The notes under the pieces are model-generated. The model searched no databases and had not been told where the DNA came from. It saw only the letters and a list, made by a program, of their open reading frames with translations. Shown here piece by piece: positions 35,260 to 46,692 of a DNA stretch of 64,000 bases. The stretch's first letter is position 1; every line of letters begins with the position of its first letter. The position numbers were made by a program, and so were the translations under genes. Origin of the DNA: an uncultured Bacteroidia bacterium (GTDB lineage: Bacteria > Bacteroidota > Bacteroidia > Bacteroidales > UBA932); contig CADAOA010000006.1 in NCBI GenBank assembly GCA_902789435.1, positions 1-64,000 of the forward strand. Reading direction: 5' to 3'.

Positions 35260-38200
35260 TTACTGCTCGGCGGATGCAGCCTGAGCTGCAAGTTCTGCCT
35301 GAGCCTTCATCATCTTGCGGTATTCTTCAGCGCTGGTTACGACAATCTGCTCGTAATCTCTCATACCTGTACCGGCAGGTATTGGATGTCCGCAGATCAC
35401 GTTCTCCTTCAGACCTTCCAAAGTATCTGTCTTTCCGTAGATTGCGGCCTCGGAGAGTACCTTGGTCGTTTCCTGGAAGGAAGCTGCACTCATGAAGCTG
35501 CTTGTCTTCAGAGCGGCTCTTGTGATACCCTGGAGAATCTGGTCTGCAGTTGCAGGAACCGGATTGCGGGCGGTGACGGTCTTCAGTGCCTGTCTCTTGA
35601 GGATAGAATTCTCGTCCTTAAGAGTGCGGACGGTAACTATCTGGCCAGGACGGAGGTTCTTGGAATCTCCGGCGTCCAGCACTACCATCTTGTCCCAAAG
35701 CTCGTCGTTTTGCTTGAAGAATTCCTGACGGTCCACAAGCTGTTCAGGAAGGAAGCGGGTATCTCCCGGATCCACAACCTGCACCTTGCGCATCATCTGT
35801 CTTACGATGACCTCGAAGTGCTTGTCGTTGATCTTCACGCCCTGCATTCTGTAAACCGCCTGTACCTCGTTGACGATGTACTCCTGGACCTTGGTCGGAC
35901 CGAGGATACGGAGAATGTCTGCAGGAGCGATGCTACCGTCTGAAAGCGCGTCACCGGCCTTCACATAGTCATTCTCCTGTACGAGAATCTGCTTGGTTGT
36001 AGGAACCAGGTAGTGTTTCTCGATGTCTCCGCGACGGGATTTGATGATGATCTCGCGGTTACCCCTCTTGATCTTACCCATCTGAACGTCTCCGTTGATT
36101 TCGGCGACGATAGCAGGGTTGGAAGGGTTACGTGCCTCGAACAGCTCGGTAACTCTAGGAAGACCTCCCGTGATGTCACCGGCCTTTGAGGAGGCGGCTC
36201 TAGGAATCTTGACCAGAATGTCTCCGGCCTTGACTTCCTGTCCGTCAGATACCATAATATGTGCACCCAGAGGGAGGTTGTAGCTCTTCAGCTCATTTCC
36301 TTCTGCGTCCACAATCTTGATTACAGGGTTCTTGTTCTTGTCCTTGGAATCAACTACGACCCTGTCTACGTGGTTGGAGAATTCATCAAGCATTTCAGAC
36401 TTGAATGTCTCTCCTTCAACCAGCTGGTCGTAAGCGATCTTACCGTCTACATCGGCGAGAGTGAGAGCGTTGTAGGCATCCCATTCGCAGATCTTGTCTC
36501 CCTTCTTTACGAGTTCGTTGTTCTTCTTGTAAAGAATTGAACCGTAAGGGATTCGGTATTCGGACATAGAAATTCCGCTATCCGCGTTGACGATCCTGAG
36601 CTCTGTGCCACGGCCGATGACGATGGTCTGTTTCTGACCGTTTTCGTCTATCTTGTCCAGGGTGCGGAGCTCTTCGAATTCGAGCCTTCCGTCATACTTG
36701 GAGACGATTTCATTCTCGGCGACGGAAGCACTTGCAGTACCTCCGACGTGGAATGTTCTCAAAGTAAGCTGTGTACCAGGCTCACCGATACTCTGTGCGG
36801 CGATAACGCCCACAACCTCACCGGTCTCGACCATCTTGTTGCGTGCAAGGTTACGTCCGTAGCACTTGGCGCAGACGCCCTTCTTGCTCTCGCAGGTGAG
36901 CACGCTTCGGATCTCGACGGCCTCGATAGGGAGGCTTTCGATCTTGGCGGCAATCTCTTCTGTGATTTCTTCACCTGCACCGATGATGAGTTCTCCGTTT
37001 GTAGGATCGTAAATTTCGTGAACTGTGGTTCTACCGAGGATTCTGTCGTAGAGAGTCTCCACAACTTCATCCTTGTTTTTGATTTCGGTTGCTACAAGTC
37101 CTCTGAGGGTGCCGCAGTCTTCTTCCGTAACTATCACATCGTGAGATACATCCACAAGTCTTCTGGTAAGATAACCTGCGTCTGCAGTCTTAAGTGCGGT
37201 ATCGGCAAGACCCTTACGGGCACCGTGAGTGGAGATGAAGTACTCGAGCACGGAAAGACCTTCCTTGAAGTTTGCAAGGATAGGGTTCTCGATAATCTCG
37301 TTACCTCCTGTAGCACCTGATTTCTGAGGCTTGGCCATCAGACCTCTCATACCGCAGAGCTGACGGATCTGCTCCTTGGAACCACGGGCTCCGGAGTCCA
37401 GCATCATCCATACCGGATTGAATCCTTCGTTGTCTGCAGAGATTTCCTTGACCACAACCTTACTTAACTCATTGTTTACGTTAGTCCAGATATCGATAAT
37501 CTGGTTGTAACGCTCGTTGTTGGTTATCAAACCGTTATCGAAGTTGAACTTAACTTCGTCGGCCTTCTTGTAACCATCGTCGATGAGTTTTTGCTTCCCA
37601 GCCGGAACGATTACGTTTCCGAGGTTGAAGCTAAGTCCTCCGCGGAATGCCATCAGGTAACCCATGTTCTTGATATCATCAAGGAACTGGGTAGTCCTCA
37701 TGACTCCGCAAGTTTTGATGACAAGAGAGATGATATCTCTGAGCGCTTTCTTGTTTATCAGGGTGTTAAGATAGCCCACTTCCTTCGGAACCACCTGGTT
37801 GAAGAGGATACGTCCGGTAGTTGTATCCACCAGATGATAGCCCTTTGAAGGATCTGTCATATCGATAGGCAGACGTACAGAAATCTTGGAATGGATGTCC
37901 AGTCTCTGTTCGTTGTAGGCTATGATGACTTCCTCAGGAGAATAGAATCTTCCGCCTTCTCCCTTCATACCTGCCCTTTCCTTGGTGATATAGTAGAGTC
38001 CGAGCACCATATCCTGTGAAGGAACGGTGATAGGGGCTCCGTTGGCAGGGTTGAGGATGTTGTGGCTTCCGAGCATAAGCAGCTGTGCCTCAAGCACTGC
38101 AGCATTTCCCAGAGGGAGGTGAACCGCCATCTGGTCTCCGTCGAAGTCAGCGTTGAATGCCGTACAAGCCAGAGGGTGAAGCTGAATAGCCTTTCCCTCG

Positions 38201-39561
38201 ATAAGCTTAGGCTGGAAGGCCTGGATACCCAGTCTGTGGAGGGTAGGAGCACGGTTCAGAAGTACCGGATGGCCCTTCATCACGTTCTCCAGGATGTCCC
38301 AGATTACGGAATCCTTGCGGTCGACCATTTTCTTTGCGCTCTTTACGGTCTTGACCACGCCTCTTTCCAGAAGCTTTCGGATGATAAACGGCTTGTAAAG
38401 CTCAGCGGCGATGAACTTTGGAAGTCCGCACTCGTGCATCTTCAGTTCAGGTCCAACGACGATAACTGAACGTGCAGAGTAGTCGACTCTCTTACCGAGG
38501 AGGTTCTGGCGGAATCTTCCCTGCTTACCCTTGAGGGAATCGGACAGAGACTTGAGAGCTCTGTTGGATTCGCTCTTGATGGTGTTAGACTTCTTTGAGT
38601 TGTCGAACAGGGAGTCCACAGCCTCCTGGAGCATTCTCTTCTCGTTGCGGAGGATTACCTCAGGAGCCTTGATCTCGATGAGTTTCTTCAGACGGTTGTT
38701 ACGTATGATAACTCTTCTGTAAAGGTCGTTGAGGTCGGAAGTTGCAAACCTTCCTCCATCCAGCGGCACCAGAGGTCTCAGGTCTGGAGGGGTTACAGGA
38801 ATAACCTTGAGTATCATCCACTCTGGGCGGTTGATATCCTTGGAATCCCTGAAAGCCTCGATGATGCTGAGTCTCTTGAGAGCCTCTGCCTTCCTCTGCT
38901 GGCTGGTCTCTGTTTCCAGAGAATGGCGAAGCGAGTAGGAAAGTTCGTCAAGGTCGATCTTTGCAAGGAGCTTGTAGATGGCGCCTGCACCCATCTCGGC
39001 GATGAACTTGTTAGGGTCATCGTCGGACAGGGAAGCATTATCCTTTGGAAGTGTCTCAGTCAGTGCGAGATACTCGTCTTCGCTGAGAAGATCCAGTTCC
39101 TTTACACCCTTCTCGGCTGCAATACCAGGCTGGATAACCACATACCTTTCATAGTATATGATGGAATCCAACTGCTTGCTCTTGATGCCGAGGAGCGATC
39201 CGATCTTGTTTGGAGTGGAGCGGAAATACCATATATGAGCTACAGGAACGGTAAGGGATATGTGTCCCATCCTTTCCCTTCTTACTTTTTTCTCGGTAAC
39301 TTCCACACCGCAACGGTCGCAGACGATTCCGCGGTAGCGGATCCTCTTGTACTTTCCGCAGGAGCACTCGTAATCCTTTGTAGGACCGAAGATTCTCTCA
39401 CAGAACAGACCGTCCCTTTCTGGCTTGTAGGTGCGGTAGTTAACAGTTTCCGGCTTGAGGACTTCACCGTGAGACCTCTCCAGGATTTCTTCCGGAGAGG
39501 CAAGACCGATTGAAATCTTGCTGAAATTGCTCTTAACCTTTGTATCTTTCTTTATATTCAT
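35260..39561 (-). CDS. rpoC: RNA polymerase beta' subunit
   Basis: The 1433-residue catalytic subunit. The N-terminal zinc-binding cluster is [20 protein letters not shown]; the active-site Mg motif NADFDGDQM is at residues 470-478. The bridge-helix and trigger-loop region follow with [12 protein letters not shown], and a second zinc set occurs near [13 protein letters not shown]. The C-terminus is Ala/Gln-rich ([14 protein letters not shown]). Transcribed after rpoB with a 24-base gap; the operon ends at the adjacent terminator. No truncation seen. Confidence 0.99.
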   Translation of the reverse strand: MNIKKDTKVKSNFSKISIGLASPEEILERSHGEVLKPETVNYRTYKPERDGLFCERIFGPTKDYECSCGKYKRIRYRGIVCDRCGVEVTEKKVRRERMGHISLTVPVAHIWYFRSTPNKIGSLLGIKSKQLDSIIYYERYVVIQPGIAAEKGVKELDLLSEDEYLALTETLPKDNASLSDDDPNKFIAEMGAGAIYKLLAKIDLDELSYSLRHSLETETSQQRKAEALKRLSIIEAFRDSKDINRPEWMILKVIPVTPPDLRPLVPLDGGRFATSDLNDLYRRVIIRNNRLKKLIEIKAPEVILRNEKRMLQEAVDSLFDNSKKSNTIKSESNRALKSLSDSLKGKQGRFRQNLLGKRVDYSARSVIVVGPELKMHECGLPKFIAAELYKPFIIRKLLERGVVKTVKSAKKMVDRKDSVIWDILENVMKGHPVLLNRAPTLHRLGIQAFQPKLIEGKAIQLHPLACTAFNADFDGDQMAVHLPLGNAAVLEAQLLMLGSHNILNPANGAPITVPSQDMVLGLYYITKERAGMKGEGGRFYSPEEVIIAYNEQRLDIHSKISVRLPIDMTDPSKGYHLVDTTTGRILFNQVVPKEVGYLNTLINKKALRDIISLVIKTCGVMRTTQFLDDIKNMGYLMAFRGGLSFNLGNVIVPAGKQKLIDDGYKKADEVKFNFDNGLITNNERYNQIIDIWTNVNNELSKVVVKEISADNEGFNPVWMMLDSGARGSKEQIRQLCGMRGLMAKPQKSGATGGNEIIENPILANFKEGLSVLEYFISTHGARKGLADTALKTADAGYLTRRLVDVSHDVIVTEEDCGTLRGLVATEIKNKDEVVETLYDRILGRTTVHEIYDPTNGELIIGAGEEITEEIAAKIESLPIEAVEIRSVLTCESKKGVCAKCYGRNLARNKMVETGEVVGVIAAQSIGEPGTQLTLRTFHVGGTASASVAENEIVSKYDGRLEFEELRTLDKIDENGQKQTIVIGRGTELRIVNADSGISMSEYRIPYGSILYKKNNELVKKGDKICEWDAYNALTLADVDGKIAYDQLVEGETFKSEMLDEFSNHVDRVVVDSKDKNKNPVIKIVDAEGNELKSYNLPLGAHIMVSDGQEVKAGDILVKIPRAASSKAGDITGGLPRVTELFEARNPSNPAIVAEINGDVQMGKIKRGNREIIIKSRRGDIEKHYLVPTTKQILVQENDYVKAGDALSDGSIAPADILRILGPTKVQEYIVNEVQAVYRMQGVKINDKHFEVIVRQMMRKVQVVDPGDTRFLPEQLVDRQEFFKQNDELWDKMVVLDAGDSKNLRPGQIVTVRTLKDENSILKRQALKTVTARNPVPATADQILQGITRAALKTSSFMSAASFQETTKVLSEAAIYGKTDTLEGLKENVICGHPIPAGTGMRDYEQIVVTSAEEYRKMMKAQAELAAQAASAEQ

Positions 39562-39585
39562 AATGATAGATTTCTAAGTTACCGA

Positions 39586-42500
39586 TTAATCCAAGTGAAC
39601 GCTCAATCCCAGACCTCTGAGTTCGTGCAGGAGCACGTTCAGAGATTCCGGAATGTTAGGTGCCGGCATTGGCTCACCCTTTACGATGGCCTCGTATGCG
39701 CGGCTTCTTCCGGTGATATCGTCTGACTTGATTGTCAGGATTTCCTGAAGGATGTTGGCAGCGCCGAATGCTTCCAGCGCCCAAACCTCCATTTCTCCGA
39801 ATCTCTGGCCTCCGAGCTGTGCCTTTCCTCCGAGAGGCTGCTGGGTGATCAGAGAGTAAGGGCCGGTTGAACGTGCGTGCATCTTGTCCTCAACCATATG
39901 GTCAAGTTTGATCATGTAGATGACGCCGACGGTAGCTGGCTGGTCGAACAGTTCTCCGGTTCCGCCGTCTCTGAGTCTGGTAGTACCGTAACGAGGCAGG
40001 CCTGCCTTGTCTGTGTACTCGCAGATGTTCTCCAGAGAAGCTCCGTCGAAGATAGGGGTGGCGAACTTGACTCCAAGTTCCTTTCCAGCCCATCCGAGGA
40101 CGGTCTCGTAGATCTGTCCGAGGTTCATACGTGAAGGCACGCCCAGAGGGTTGAGCACGATATCCATAATCGTACCGTCTTCCATAAACGGCATGTCCTC
40201 GTCGCTGACTATGCGGGCCACGATACCCTTGTTTCCGTGACGTCCCGCAACCTTGTCGCCGACCATGATCTTTCTCTTCTTGGCAATGTAAACCTTTGCT
40301 ACCTGCATTACTCCGTTAGGCAGATCGTCACCCTGCTGGATGTCGAACAGACGCCTCTTGTATTTGGCGGTAATGTCCTTGAGAGCAGTCAGATAGTTGC
40401 GGATAAGAGATCTGGTCAGTTCGTTTGTGTGCTTGTCTCCAGTCCACTTGGCAGGGTTAACCTGCTCGAAGTTGTCTATGGATTCCAGCACATCTTTCTT
40501 GAAGCTGTTTCCCTTGGCGATGAGAACGGTTCCGAAGATATCCGTTACGCCCTGGGAAGTCTTCTTGCCCAGAATAGTCAGAAGCTTGTCAATGAAGGAA
40601 GCCTTGAGCTCGGAGGACTTCTTGTTGTATTCCTCTTCCGCCTTCTTCACCTCTTCCTTCATCCTGGCCTTGAAGTTCTTTCTTTCCTTGTCGGTCATCT
40701 TGCCCTGGCCGGCCTTGCAGAAGAGCCTCTTTCCGATGACGGTTCCGGTAAGTGACGCGGATGCCTTGAGTGAGGCGTCCTTAACGTCTCCTGCCTTGTC
40801 GCCGAAGATGGCCCTGAGCAGTTTCTCCTCAGGTGAAGGATCGGTCTCTCCCTTAGGAGTGATCTTTCCGATGAGGATGTCGCCCGGCTGTACGGTTGCG
40901 CCGATACGGATGATTCCGTTCTCGTCCAGGTTCTTGGTAGCGTCGTCGCTGACATTAGGAATGTCCTTGGTCAGTTCCTCAGGTCCTCTCTTGGTGTCTC
41001 TTACCTCGAGGAGGTACTCGTCCACGTGAACAGAGGTGAGGATGTCTTCCCTTACAATCCTTTCAGACAGAACGACAGCGTCCTCGTAGTTGTAACCCTT
41101 CCAAGGCATGAAAGCAACTTTCAGGTTCCTTCCGAGAGCGAGCTCTCCGTTCTGGGAAGCATAACCTTCCGTAAGGATCTGTCCCTTGACGATCCTGTCG
41201 CCTTTCCTTACAACAGGTTTCAGGCGGATGGAAGTGCTCTGGTTGGTTTTCCTGTACATAGGGAGGTCGTAAACGGTAACCTCAGGGGAGAAGCTTATGA
41301 ATTTCTCTTCCTCAGTCTTGTCATACTTGACCTTGATCTGGTTAGCGTCTACATAAACAACCTCACCGTCACCTTCTGCGGCAATCTGTGTTCTGGAGTC
41401 TTTCATTACCGGACCTTCCAGACCGGTACCTACGATAGGGGCTTCCGGATTGATGATAGGGATAGCCTGTCTCATCATGTTGGAACCCATGAGGGCGCGG
41501 TTTGCGTCGTCATGCTCCAGGAACGGAATCAGGGATGCTGCGATGGAGGCAATCTGGTTAGGAGCAACGTCTATCAGATGGACGTCTTCCTTTCCGACTA
41601 CAGGGTAGTCTGCCTGCCAGCGGCATTTGATTCTCTCGTCGAGAATGGTTCCGTTCTCGTCCAGATTGACGTTTGCCTGTGCAACCATCTGGTTTTCTTC
41701 CTCTTCTGCGCTCAGGTAAACGAATCCTTCGTCGCTGAGGTCAACAACTCCGTCCTTAACCTTGCGGTAAGGAGTCTCGATGAATCCGAGGTTGTTGATC
41801 CTTGCGTAAACGCAGAGGGATGAAATCAGACCGATGTTAGGTCCTTCAGGAGTCTCGATAGGGCAGAGACGTCCGTAGTGCGTGTAGTGCACGTCGCGGA
41901 CCTCGAATCCGGCCCTGTCTCGGCTAAGACCTCCAGGACCGAGGGCTGAAAGTCTTCTCTTGTGGGTCATTTCGGCCAGAGGGTTGGTCTGGTCCATGAA
42001 CTGGGAGAGCTGGCTGGAGCCGAAGAAGGAATTGATTACGGAAGACAGAGTCTTGGCGTTAATCAGGTCTGAAGGGGTGAATACCTCGTTGTCCCTGACG
42101 TTCATCTTTTCCTTGATGGTCCTTGCCATTCTTGCAAGACCTACGGTAAACTGGCTTGCAAGCTGCTCGCCGACGGTGCGGATCCTTCTGTTGCTCAGGT
42201 GGTCAATATCATCGACGGTAGCCTTTGAATTGATCAGCTGGATCAGATAGCGGATAATCTCGATGATATCCTGCTTTGTAAGAACCCTTACGTCTTCGGA
42301 GGTGTTCAGGTTCAACTTCTTGTTGAGCCTGTACCTTCCTACTGTACCCAAGTCGTACCTCTTGTCGGAGAAGAAAAGCTTCTCGATAACGTCTTTTGCC
42401 GTTGCCTCATCAGGCGGTTCCGAATTGCGGAGCTGCCTGTAGGTGTAGAAGATAGCATCTTTCTGGGTGTTGCAGATGTCTTTCTGCAGAGTGTTGTATA

Positions 42501-43443
42501 TGATATCGAACTCAGCGCTGGCTGCATCTTCGTTGTGGAGAAGGATGTAATCCACGCCGGATTCGATAACCTTGTCTATAAGTTCCTCGGTCAGGACCGT
42601 ACCTCTCTCGATACCGATTTCGGTTCTCTCGATGTACATAACCTCTCCGGTGTCCTCATCCACGAAGTCTTCGTTCCATGTCTTGAGAACCCTGGCTGCA
42701 AGTCTCTGTCCGATATGCTTTTCAAGCTCTTCTCTATCTGCCCTTACCTCCTGGGCCAGATTGAAGATGTTGAGAATGTCCTTATCTGATTCGAAACCGA
42801 TGGCTCTGAGCAATGTTGTAACCGGCAGTTTTTTCTTTCTGTCGATATATGCGTACATCACCTTGTTGATGTCGGTAGTGAACTCGATCCATGATCCCTT
42901 GAACGGAATGATCCTGGCTGAATACAGCTTGGTTCCGTTCTGGTGCAGGCTCTGTCCGAAGAATACGCCCGGAGAGCGGTGCAGCTGGGAAACCACGATC
43001 CTTTCAGAACCGTTGATGATGAATGTACCTCTCGGAGTCATGTACGGAATGTTGCCCAGGAATACATCCTGGATAACCTGCTCGAAATCCTCGTGCTCCG
43101 GATCGGTGCAGGAGAGTTTGAGCTTGGCCTTCAAAGGAACACTGTAGGACTGACCTCTGTCCAGGCACTCTTCTTCAGAGTAGATTGGAGGATCGATGGT
43201 GTAGTCTATGAACTCCAGAACGAAGTTGTTGCGTGTGTCCCTGATGCCTGAAGGTTCCGAATTCTGGGAGAACGCATCCTGGAAGACCTTGAAGAGGCCT
43301 TCATTTTTCCTGTTTTCAGCAGTTGTTCCAAGCTGGAAGAATTCCCTGAAGGACTTCAGCTGGACCTCGAGAAAATCGGGATAATCCAGAAGCGTCTTTG
43401 ATGTTGCGAATGAAATACGCTGATTTTTAGTATTTTGAGGCAT
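39586..43443 (-). CDS. rpoB: RNA polymerase beta subunit
   Basis: The 1285-residue beta subunit. The rifampicin-binding cluster ([27 protein letters not shown]) keeps the usual Asp, His and Ser of susceptible enzymes at the classical resistance positions. The conserved RPIETPEG-type motif is [14 protein letters not shown], and the basic active-centre segment [12 protein letters not shown] is intact. Upstream, after rplL, is a hairpin-plus-T-run attenuator, consistent with partial transcription into rpoBC. No sign of frame disruption. Confidence 0.99.
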   Translation of the reverse strand: MPQNTKNQRISFATSKTLLDYPDFLEVQLKSFREFFQLGTTAENRKNEGLFKVFQDAFSQNSEPSGIRDTRNNFVLEFIDYTIDPPIYSEEECLDRGQSYSVPLKAKLKLSCTDPEHEDFEQVIQDVFLGNIPYMTPRGTFIINGSERIVVSQLHRSPGVFFGQSLHQNGTKLYSARIIPFKGSWIEFTTDINKVMYAYIDRKKKLPVTTLLRAIGFESDKDILNIFNLAQEVRADREELEKHIGQRLAARVLKTWNEDFVDEDTGEVMYIERTEIGIERGTVLTEELIDKVIESGVDYILLHNEDAASAEFDIIYNTLQKDICNTQKDAIFYTYRQLRNSEPPDEATAKDVIEKLFFSDKRYDLGTVGRYRLNKKLNLNTSEDVRVLTKQDIIEIIRYLIQLINSKATVDDIDHLSNRRIRTVGEQLASQFTVGLARMARTIKEKMNVRDNEVFTPSDLINAKTLSSVINSFFGSSQLSQFMDQTNPLAEMTHKRRLSALGPGGLSRDRAGFEVRDVHYTHYGRLCPIETPEGPNIGLISSLCVYARINNLGFIETPYRKVKDGVVDLSDEGFVYLSAEEEENQMVAQANVNLDENGTILDERIKCRWQADYPVVGKEDVHLIDVAPNQIASIAASLIPFLEHDDANRALMGSNMMRQAIPIINPEAPIVGTGLEGPVMKDSRTQIAAEGDGEVVYVDANQIKVKYDKTEEEKFISFSPEVTVYDLPMYRKTNQSTSIRLKPVVRKGDRIVKGQILTEGYASQNGELALGRNLKVAFMPWKGYNYEDAVVLSERIVREDILTSVHVDEYLLEVRDTKRGPEELTKDIPNVSDDATKNLDENGIIRIGATVQPGDILIGKITPKGETDPSPEEKLLRAIFGDKAGDVKDASLKASASLTGTVIGKRLFCKAGQGKMTDKERKNFKARMKEEVKKAEEEYNKKSSELKASFIDKLLTILGKKTSQGVTDIFGTVLIAKGNSFKKDVLESIDNFEQVNPAKWTGDKHTNELTRSLIRNYLTALKDITAKYKRRLFDIQQGDDLPNGVMQVAKVYIAKKRKIMVGDKVAGRHGNKGIVARIVSDEDMPFMEDGTIMDIVLNPLGVPSRMNLGQIYETVLGWAGKELGVKFATPIFDGASLENICEYTDKAGLPRYGTTRLRDGGTGELFDQPATVGVIYMIKLDHMVEDKMHARSTGPYSLITQQPLGGKAQLGGQRFGEMEVWALEAFGAANILQEILTIKSDDITGRSRAYEAIVKGEPMPAPNIPESLNVLLHELRGLGLSVHLD

Positions 43444-43482
43444 TATATCAAATTTAGCTTGATGTAAACTTAAAAAAACGAC

Positions 43483-43514
43483 AAAAAGGTTTAGGGCATT
43501 TTAGCCCTAAACCT
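43483..43514 (-). terminator. Attenuator hairpin between rplL and rpoB
   Basis: On the minus strand an 11-bp perfect stem (43487-43497 with 43504-43514) has a six-base loop and is followed by CTTTTTG and then another T run. Its position in the rplL-rpoB gap parallels the known partial terminator in E. coli that sets the ribosomal protein/polymerase ratio. Confidence 0.85.
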
Positions 43515-43559
43515 GACTACGTCCTGACAGGCAGGGGGAAGTAGAGACCAAAAATGAAC

Positions 43560-43931
43560 TTATTTAATCTCAACCTCAGCTCCAACCTCTTCAAGTTTTG
43601 CCTTCAAAGTCTCAGCATCAGCCTTGGAAACCTTCTCCTTAACAGCCTTAGGAGCGCCGTCAACGAGGTCCTTAGCCTCCTTCAGTCCAAGACCTGTGAA
43701 CTCCTTCACAGCCTTTACGACCTGAAGCTTCTGAGCACCGGCTGCCTTAAGGATAACGTCGAATTCAGTCTTTTCCTCAGCAGCAGCGGCAGCAGGACCG
43801 GCAGCAGCAACTGCAACAGCAGCGGCAGCTGGCTCGATACCATACTCTTCCTTGAGAACCTTAGCTAATTCCTGAACGTCCTTTACTGTCAGGTTAACCA
43901 GCTCTTCTGCAAATTTCTTAATATCTGCCAT
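43560..43931 (-). CDS. rplL: Ribosomal protein L7/L12
   Basis: A 123-residue stalk protein that forms dimers on L10 and recruits translation factors such as EF-Tu and EF-G. The N-terminal dimerisation domain (about 1-35) is joined by an Ala-rich hinge ([18 protein letters not shown]) to the globular C-terminal domain with [20 protein letters not shown]. It starts 27 bases after rplJ. The downstream attenuator separates it from rpoB. Confidence 0.98.
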   Translation of the reverse strand: MADIKKFAEELVNLTVKDVQELAKVLKEEYGIEPAAAAVAVAAAGPAAAAAEEKTEFDVILKAAGAQKLQVVKAVKEFTGLGLKEAKDLVDGAPKAVKEKVSKADAETLKAKLEEVGAEVEIK

Positions 43932-43958
43932 AGTTTTTGATTTTTATTGTGTTAATAA

Positions 43959-44489
43959 TTATTCTTTCTCCGATAATGTTTTGACGATACCTGCAATCTT
44001 GCCGCCACCCTGGCTCTGAAGAGCAGAGATGACGTTCTTTGCAGGAGACTGCAGCAATGCAACGATGTCCGCGATGAGTTCCTCTCTGGACTTGATGTTG
44101 CAAAGCACCTCCAAGTTCTCAGCACCTATGTAAGCGCACTCCTGGACATAAGCGGCCTTGAATTCAGGCTTGCCCTTGCCGTCGGATTCGCTGAAAGACT
44201 TGATCAGTCTTGCAGGACCGTTCGGAGTTTCTGCAAACATAATCGCAGAAGAACCTTTCAATACGTTCTCGAATGCCTCGCAGTCCTGAACTCCGCTCTT
44301 CTCCAAAGCCTTGGCGAAGAGAGTGTTCTTTACTACGAGCATCTTTATATTCTGCTTGAAGCAGTTGCGTCTCAGCTTTGCAGTAGCCTCTGCATTGAGC
44401 CCCTCTACGTTTGTAACATAGAAATTAGGGTTCTCCTTGATGCGGGCGGTCAGATCCTCGATAATCTGTGCTTTCAATTCTTTCCTCAT
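43959..44489 (-). CDS. rplJ: Ribosomal protein L10
   Basis: A 176-residue L10, the base of the L7/L12 stalk. The N-terminal rRNA-binding part contains FYVTNVEGLNAEATAKLRR and LVVKNTLFAKAL; the C-terminal helix (ELIADIVALLQSP) anchors L12 dimers. It starts 18 bases after the rplA stop on the minus strand. In E. coli the L10-L12 complex represses its own operon via the leader, but the short gap here gives no evident binding structure. Confidence 0.97.
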   Translation of the reverse strand: MRKELKAQIIEDLTARIKENPNFYVTNVEGLNAEATAKLRRNCFKQNIKMLVVKNTLFAKALEKSGVQDCEAFENVLKGSSAIMFAETPNGPARLIKSFSESDGKGKPEFKAAYVQECAYIGAENLEVLCNIKSREELIADIVALLQSPAKNVISALQSQGGGKIAGIVKTLSEKE

Positions 44490-44507
44490 ATCTTTACCTC
44501 CTCATCA

Positions 44508-45209
44508 TTAAGCATCAACACCGATAGACTTCATGTCCAGCTCTACGCCAGGACCCATTGTTGAAGACAGGAATACGCTCTTGACATAAGTGCCCTTGAG
44601 TGCCTGTGGCTTCAGCTTAAGTACGGTATTGATGAATTCATTGGCGTTCTGCGCAAGCTGCTCGGCTGTGAATGAAACTTTTCCGATGCTTGAGGATACG
44701 ATACCCTGCTTGTCTACCTTGAAGTCAATCTTACCTGCCTTGATTTCCTTAACGGCACCAGCGATATCCATGGTAACCGTACCGGTCTTAGGGTTAGGCA
44801 TCAGACCTCTCGGGCCGAGTATTCTACCGATCACACCGACCTTACCCATCACAGAAGGGGTGCAGACGATGACGTCAACGTCAGTCCATCCGCCCTTGAT
44901 CTTCTCGATGTATTCATCCAGGCCAACATAGTCTGCTCCAGCTTCTTTAGCTTCGTTCTCCTTGTCAGGAGTACAAAGTACAAGTACTCTCACTGTCTTA
45001 CCTGTTCCGTTAGGAAGAGTAACGACGCCTCTAACCATCTGGTTGGCCTTTCTAGGGTCAACACCCAGACGCATCGCTATATCAACGGATGAGTCGAACT
45101 TAGTGAAGGCGGCTTCCTTTATCAAGCTGCAAGCCTCTGCCAACTTGTACTGTCTTCCAGGCTCAACTTTAGCCTGGGCTGCTTTCTGATTTTTAGTTAG
45201 CTTACTCAT
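44508..45209 (-). CDS. rplA: Ribosomal protein L1
   Basis: From the ATG at 45209 ([15 protein letters not shown]) the protein is 233 residues, as expected for L1; the frame is open 13 codons further upstream but that extension overlaps the rplK end region and has no similarity. Motifs include [24 protein letters not shown] and the conserved [18 protein letters not shown] loop. L1 forms the mobile stalk at the ribosomal E site. In the rplKA pair it may repress its own translation, but no leader structure was identified. Confidence 0.97.
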   Translation of the reverse strand: MSKLTKNQKAAQAKVEPGRQYKLAEACSLIKEAAFTKFDSSVDIAMRLGVDPRKANQMVRGVVTLPNGTGKTVRVLVLCTPDKENEAKEAGADYVGLDEYIEKIKGGWTDVDVIVCTPSVMGKVGVIGRILGPRGLMPNPKTGTVTMDIAGAVKEIKAGKIDFKVDKQGIVSSSIGKVSFTAEQLAQNANEFINTVLKLKPQALKGTYVKSVFLSSTMGPGVELDMKSIGVDA

Positions 45210-45216
45210 TGCACTT

Positions 45217-45663
45217 TTATTTAACGTCGGCAGGGAATTCTCCCTCAACTTTCACACCCATGCTTCTTGCAGTACCTGCAACCATGCTCATGGCAGATTT
45301 CAGGGTAAAGCAGTTAAGGTCCGGCATCTTGTCCTCTGCAATTTTCCTAACCTGCTCCCAGGTGAGCTTGCCTACCTTCTTCCTGTTCGATTCGGCAGAA
45401 CCGGACTGGATCTTGGCAGCCTCCTTGATCATCACTGCTACAGGCGGCTCCTTTACCACGAAGGTGAAGGATTTGTCCGTATATACGGTGATGATAACAG
45501 GAAGAGTCTTACCTGCTCTGTTCTGGGTAAGGGCATTGAATTGCTTGCAGAAGTCCATGATGTTCACACCCTTGGAACCCAGTGCGGGTCCTACAGGAGG
45601 TGAGGGATTTGCTGCACCGCCTTTTATTTGTAACTTGATCAAAGCGGCAATTTCTTTAGCCAT
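45217..45663 (-). CDS. rplK: Ribosomal protein L11
   Basis: A 148-residue L11. The N-terminal [20 protein letters not shown] and [13 protein letters not shown] motifs bind 23S rRNA at the GTPase-associated centre; the C-terminal half contains [12 protein letters not shown]. It starts 12 bases after nusG and precedes rplA by 7 bases. Nothing unusual is seen. Confidence 0.98.
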   Translation of the reverse strand: MAKEIAALIKLQIKGGAANPSPPVGPALGSKGVNIMDFCKQFNALTQNRAGKTLPVIITVYTDKSFTFVVKEPPVAVMIKEAAKIQSGSAESNRKKVGKLTWEQVRKIAEDKMPDLNCFTLKSAMSMVAGTARSMGVKVEGEFPADVK

Positions 45664-45675
45664 AATTGAAAATTT

Positions 45676-46239
45676 TTACTCTTTAATTACTTGAACAAAA
45701 TTCAGTTCCATTGTGGTTGGTCTTCCAAAGATCTTGACCTCAACCTTCAGCTTCTTCTTGTCTTCGAGGATCTCGAGAACATTTCCGTTGAAGCCGTTGA
45801 AAGGACCGTCTACGACCTTTACAGGCTCTCCTACAACAAACGATGGAGCGGCCTCTTCTTCTGTGTCTATCATCTCGTCTACCTTTCCGAGGATCTGATT
45901 GATCTCAGCGTCCGGAACAGGGTAAGGCTCCTTCTTGGTATCCTTGCTTCTGGCCTCCTTTGTGAGGAAACCTGCGACGAAAGGAATATCGCAAAGCAGA
46001 TGCTGGATCTCTCCGGTAAGTTCGCACTGAACAAAAACGTACTGTGAGTAGCAGATCTTCTCGACCAGCACTCTTTTTCCGTTCTTTACCTGATAGACCT
46101 TTTCGGTAGGTATGAGAACCTGAGGAATCTCTTCCTCTTTGCCCGCTCTGCGGACTTCGTTCTGGATATACTCCTGAACTTTCTTCTCCTTACCGCCCTG
46201 CACCCTTAAGATGTACCACCTAAGCTTTGGCTCGCCCAT
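45676..46239 (-). CDS. nusG: Transcription elongation factor NusG
   Basis: A 187-residue factor that binds RNA polymerase and couples transcription to translation or Rho. The N-terminal NGN domain begins with WYILRVQGGKEKKVQEYI; the KOW motif near the C-terminus is VGEPVKVVDGPFNGFNGNV. Length and placement between secE and rplK are typical. No insert of the long Bacteroidota UpbY/LoaP-type paralogue is present, so this is the housekeeping copy. Confidence 0.97.
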   Translation of the reverse strand: MGEPKLRWYILRVQGGKEKKVQEYIQNEVRRAGKEEEIPQVLIPTEKVYQVKNGKRVLVEKICYSQYVFVQCELTGEIQHLLCDIPFVAGFLTKEARSKDTKKEPYPVPDAEINQILGKVDEMIDTEEEAAPSFVVGEPVKVVDGPFNGFNGNVLEILEDKKKLKVEVKIFGRPTTMELNFVQVIKE

Positions 46240-46263
46240 AACTCGATTGTTGTTGTAAGCAGA

Positions 46264-46458
46264 TTACTGGAGCATCCTATAAATACCGGTCATGATGTTC
46301 TTGAACGCCAGGTCCATTACAAACACAAGCACTGCAAAGATGACGGTTGCCACCATTACAACTGCTGCGCTTGACTGGAGCTGTGCCCAAGTCGGCCAGG
46401 TCACTTTCTTGGTAAGTTCTTTATAAGACTCCTTGATGTATGTACCTATCTTGCTCAT
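46264..46458 (-). CDS. secE: Preprotein translocase subunit SecE
   Basis: A 64-residue inner-membrane protein of the SecYEG translocon. The amphipathic N-terminal helix SYKELTKKVTWPTWAQLQ contains the conserved WPT motif, followed by one transmembrane helix (VVMVATVIFAVLVFVMDLAF). It is the short single-helix form. It lies 24 bases upstream of nusG on the same strand. Two hairpins precede it, between it and the tryptophan tRNA. Confidence 0.95.
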   Translation of the reverse strand: MSKIGTYIKESYKELTKKVTWPTWAQLQSSAAVVMVATVIFAVLVFVMDLAFKNIMTGIYRMLQ

Positions 46459-46473
46459 TTAATTTAAAATTAC

Positions 46474-46537
46474 GGAAGCCGAATGGAAGCTTTCGGCTTC
46501 CCGTTTTCCGAAGGGAAATCGTAACATTTCCTTCCGG
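46474..46537 (-). other. Two hairpins between tRNA-Trp and secE
   Basis: A 10-bp perfect inverted repeat (46474-46483 with 46492-46501) and a second imperfect one (46508-46519 with 46526-46537) lie just after the tRNA. They may help tRNA 3' processing or reduce read-through into secE-nusG. Neither is followed by a strong T run. Confidence 0.45.
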
Positions 46538-46538
46538 G

Positions 46539-46612
46539 TGGCAGGGACAGAGCGATTCGAACGCCCATCAACGGTTTTGGAGACCGCTATTCTACCCTTG
46601 AACTATGTCCCT
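46539..46612 (-). tRNA. tRNA-Trp (CCA anticodon)
   Basis: The minus-strand cloverleaf has a 7-bp acceptor stem (AGGGACA with TGTCCCT), a TTCGAAT T loop and anticodon CCA (complement of 46578-46580). The 3' CCA is encoded (46539-46541), unlike the four tRNAs upstream. It sits between tuf and secE. Confidence 0.96.
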
Positions 46613-46614
46613 AA

Positions 46615-46659
46615 AAAATTCCCTTAGACCTGAATTTCTTCCGGCCGTCAGGGAATTTT
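46615..46659 (-). terminator. Possible terminator or processing stem after tuf
   Basis: A 10-bp inverted repeat (46615-46624 with 46650-46659) has a 25-base loop and is followed by T-rich sequence on the minus strand, directly before tRNA-Trp. The long loop makes it uncertain. Confidence 0.42.
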
Positions 46660-46692
46660 GAGATTAATCAGTAAGACTTATTCGTCCAGAGA

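Noticed and set aside
39586..43443. Rifampicin-resistance changes in rpoB
   Set aside because: The usual Asp, His and Ser of the resistance cluster are present, so no evidence of resistance by these sites.
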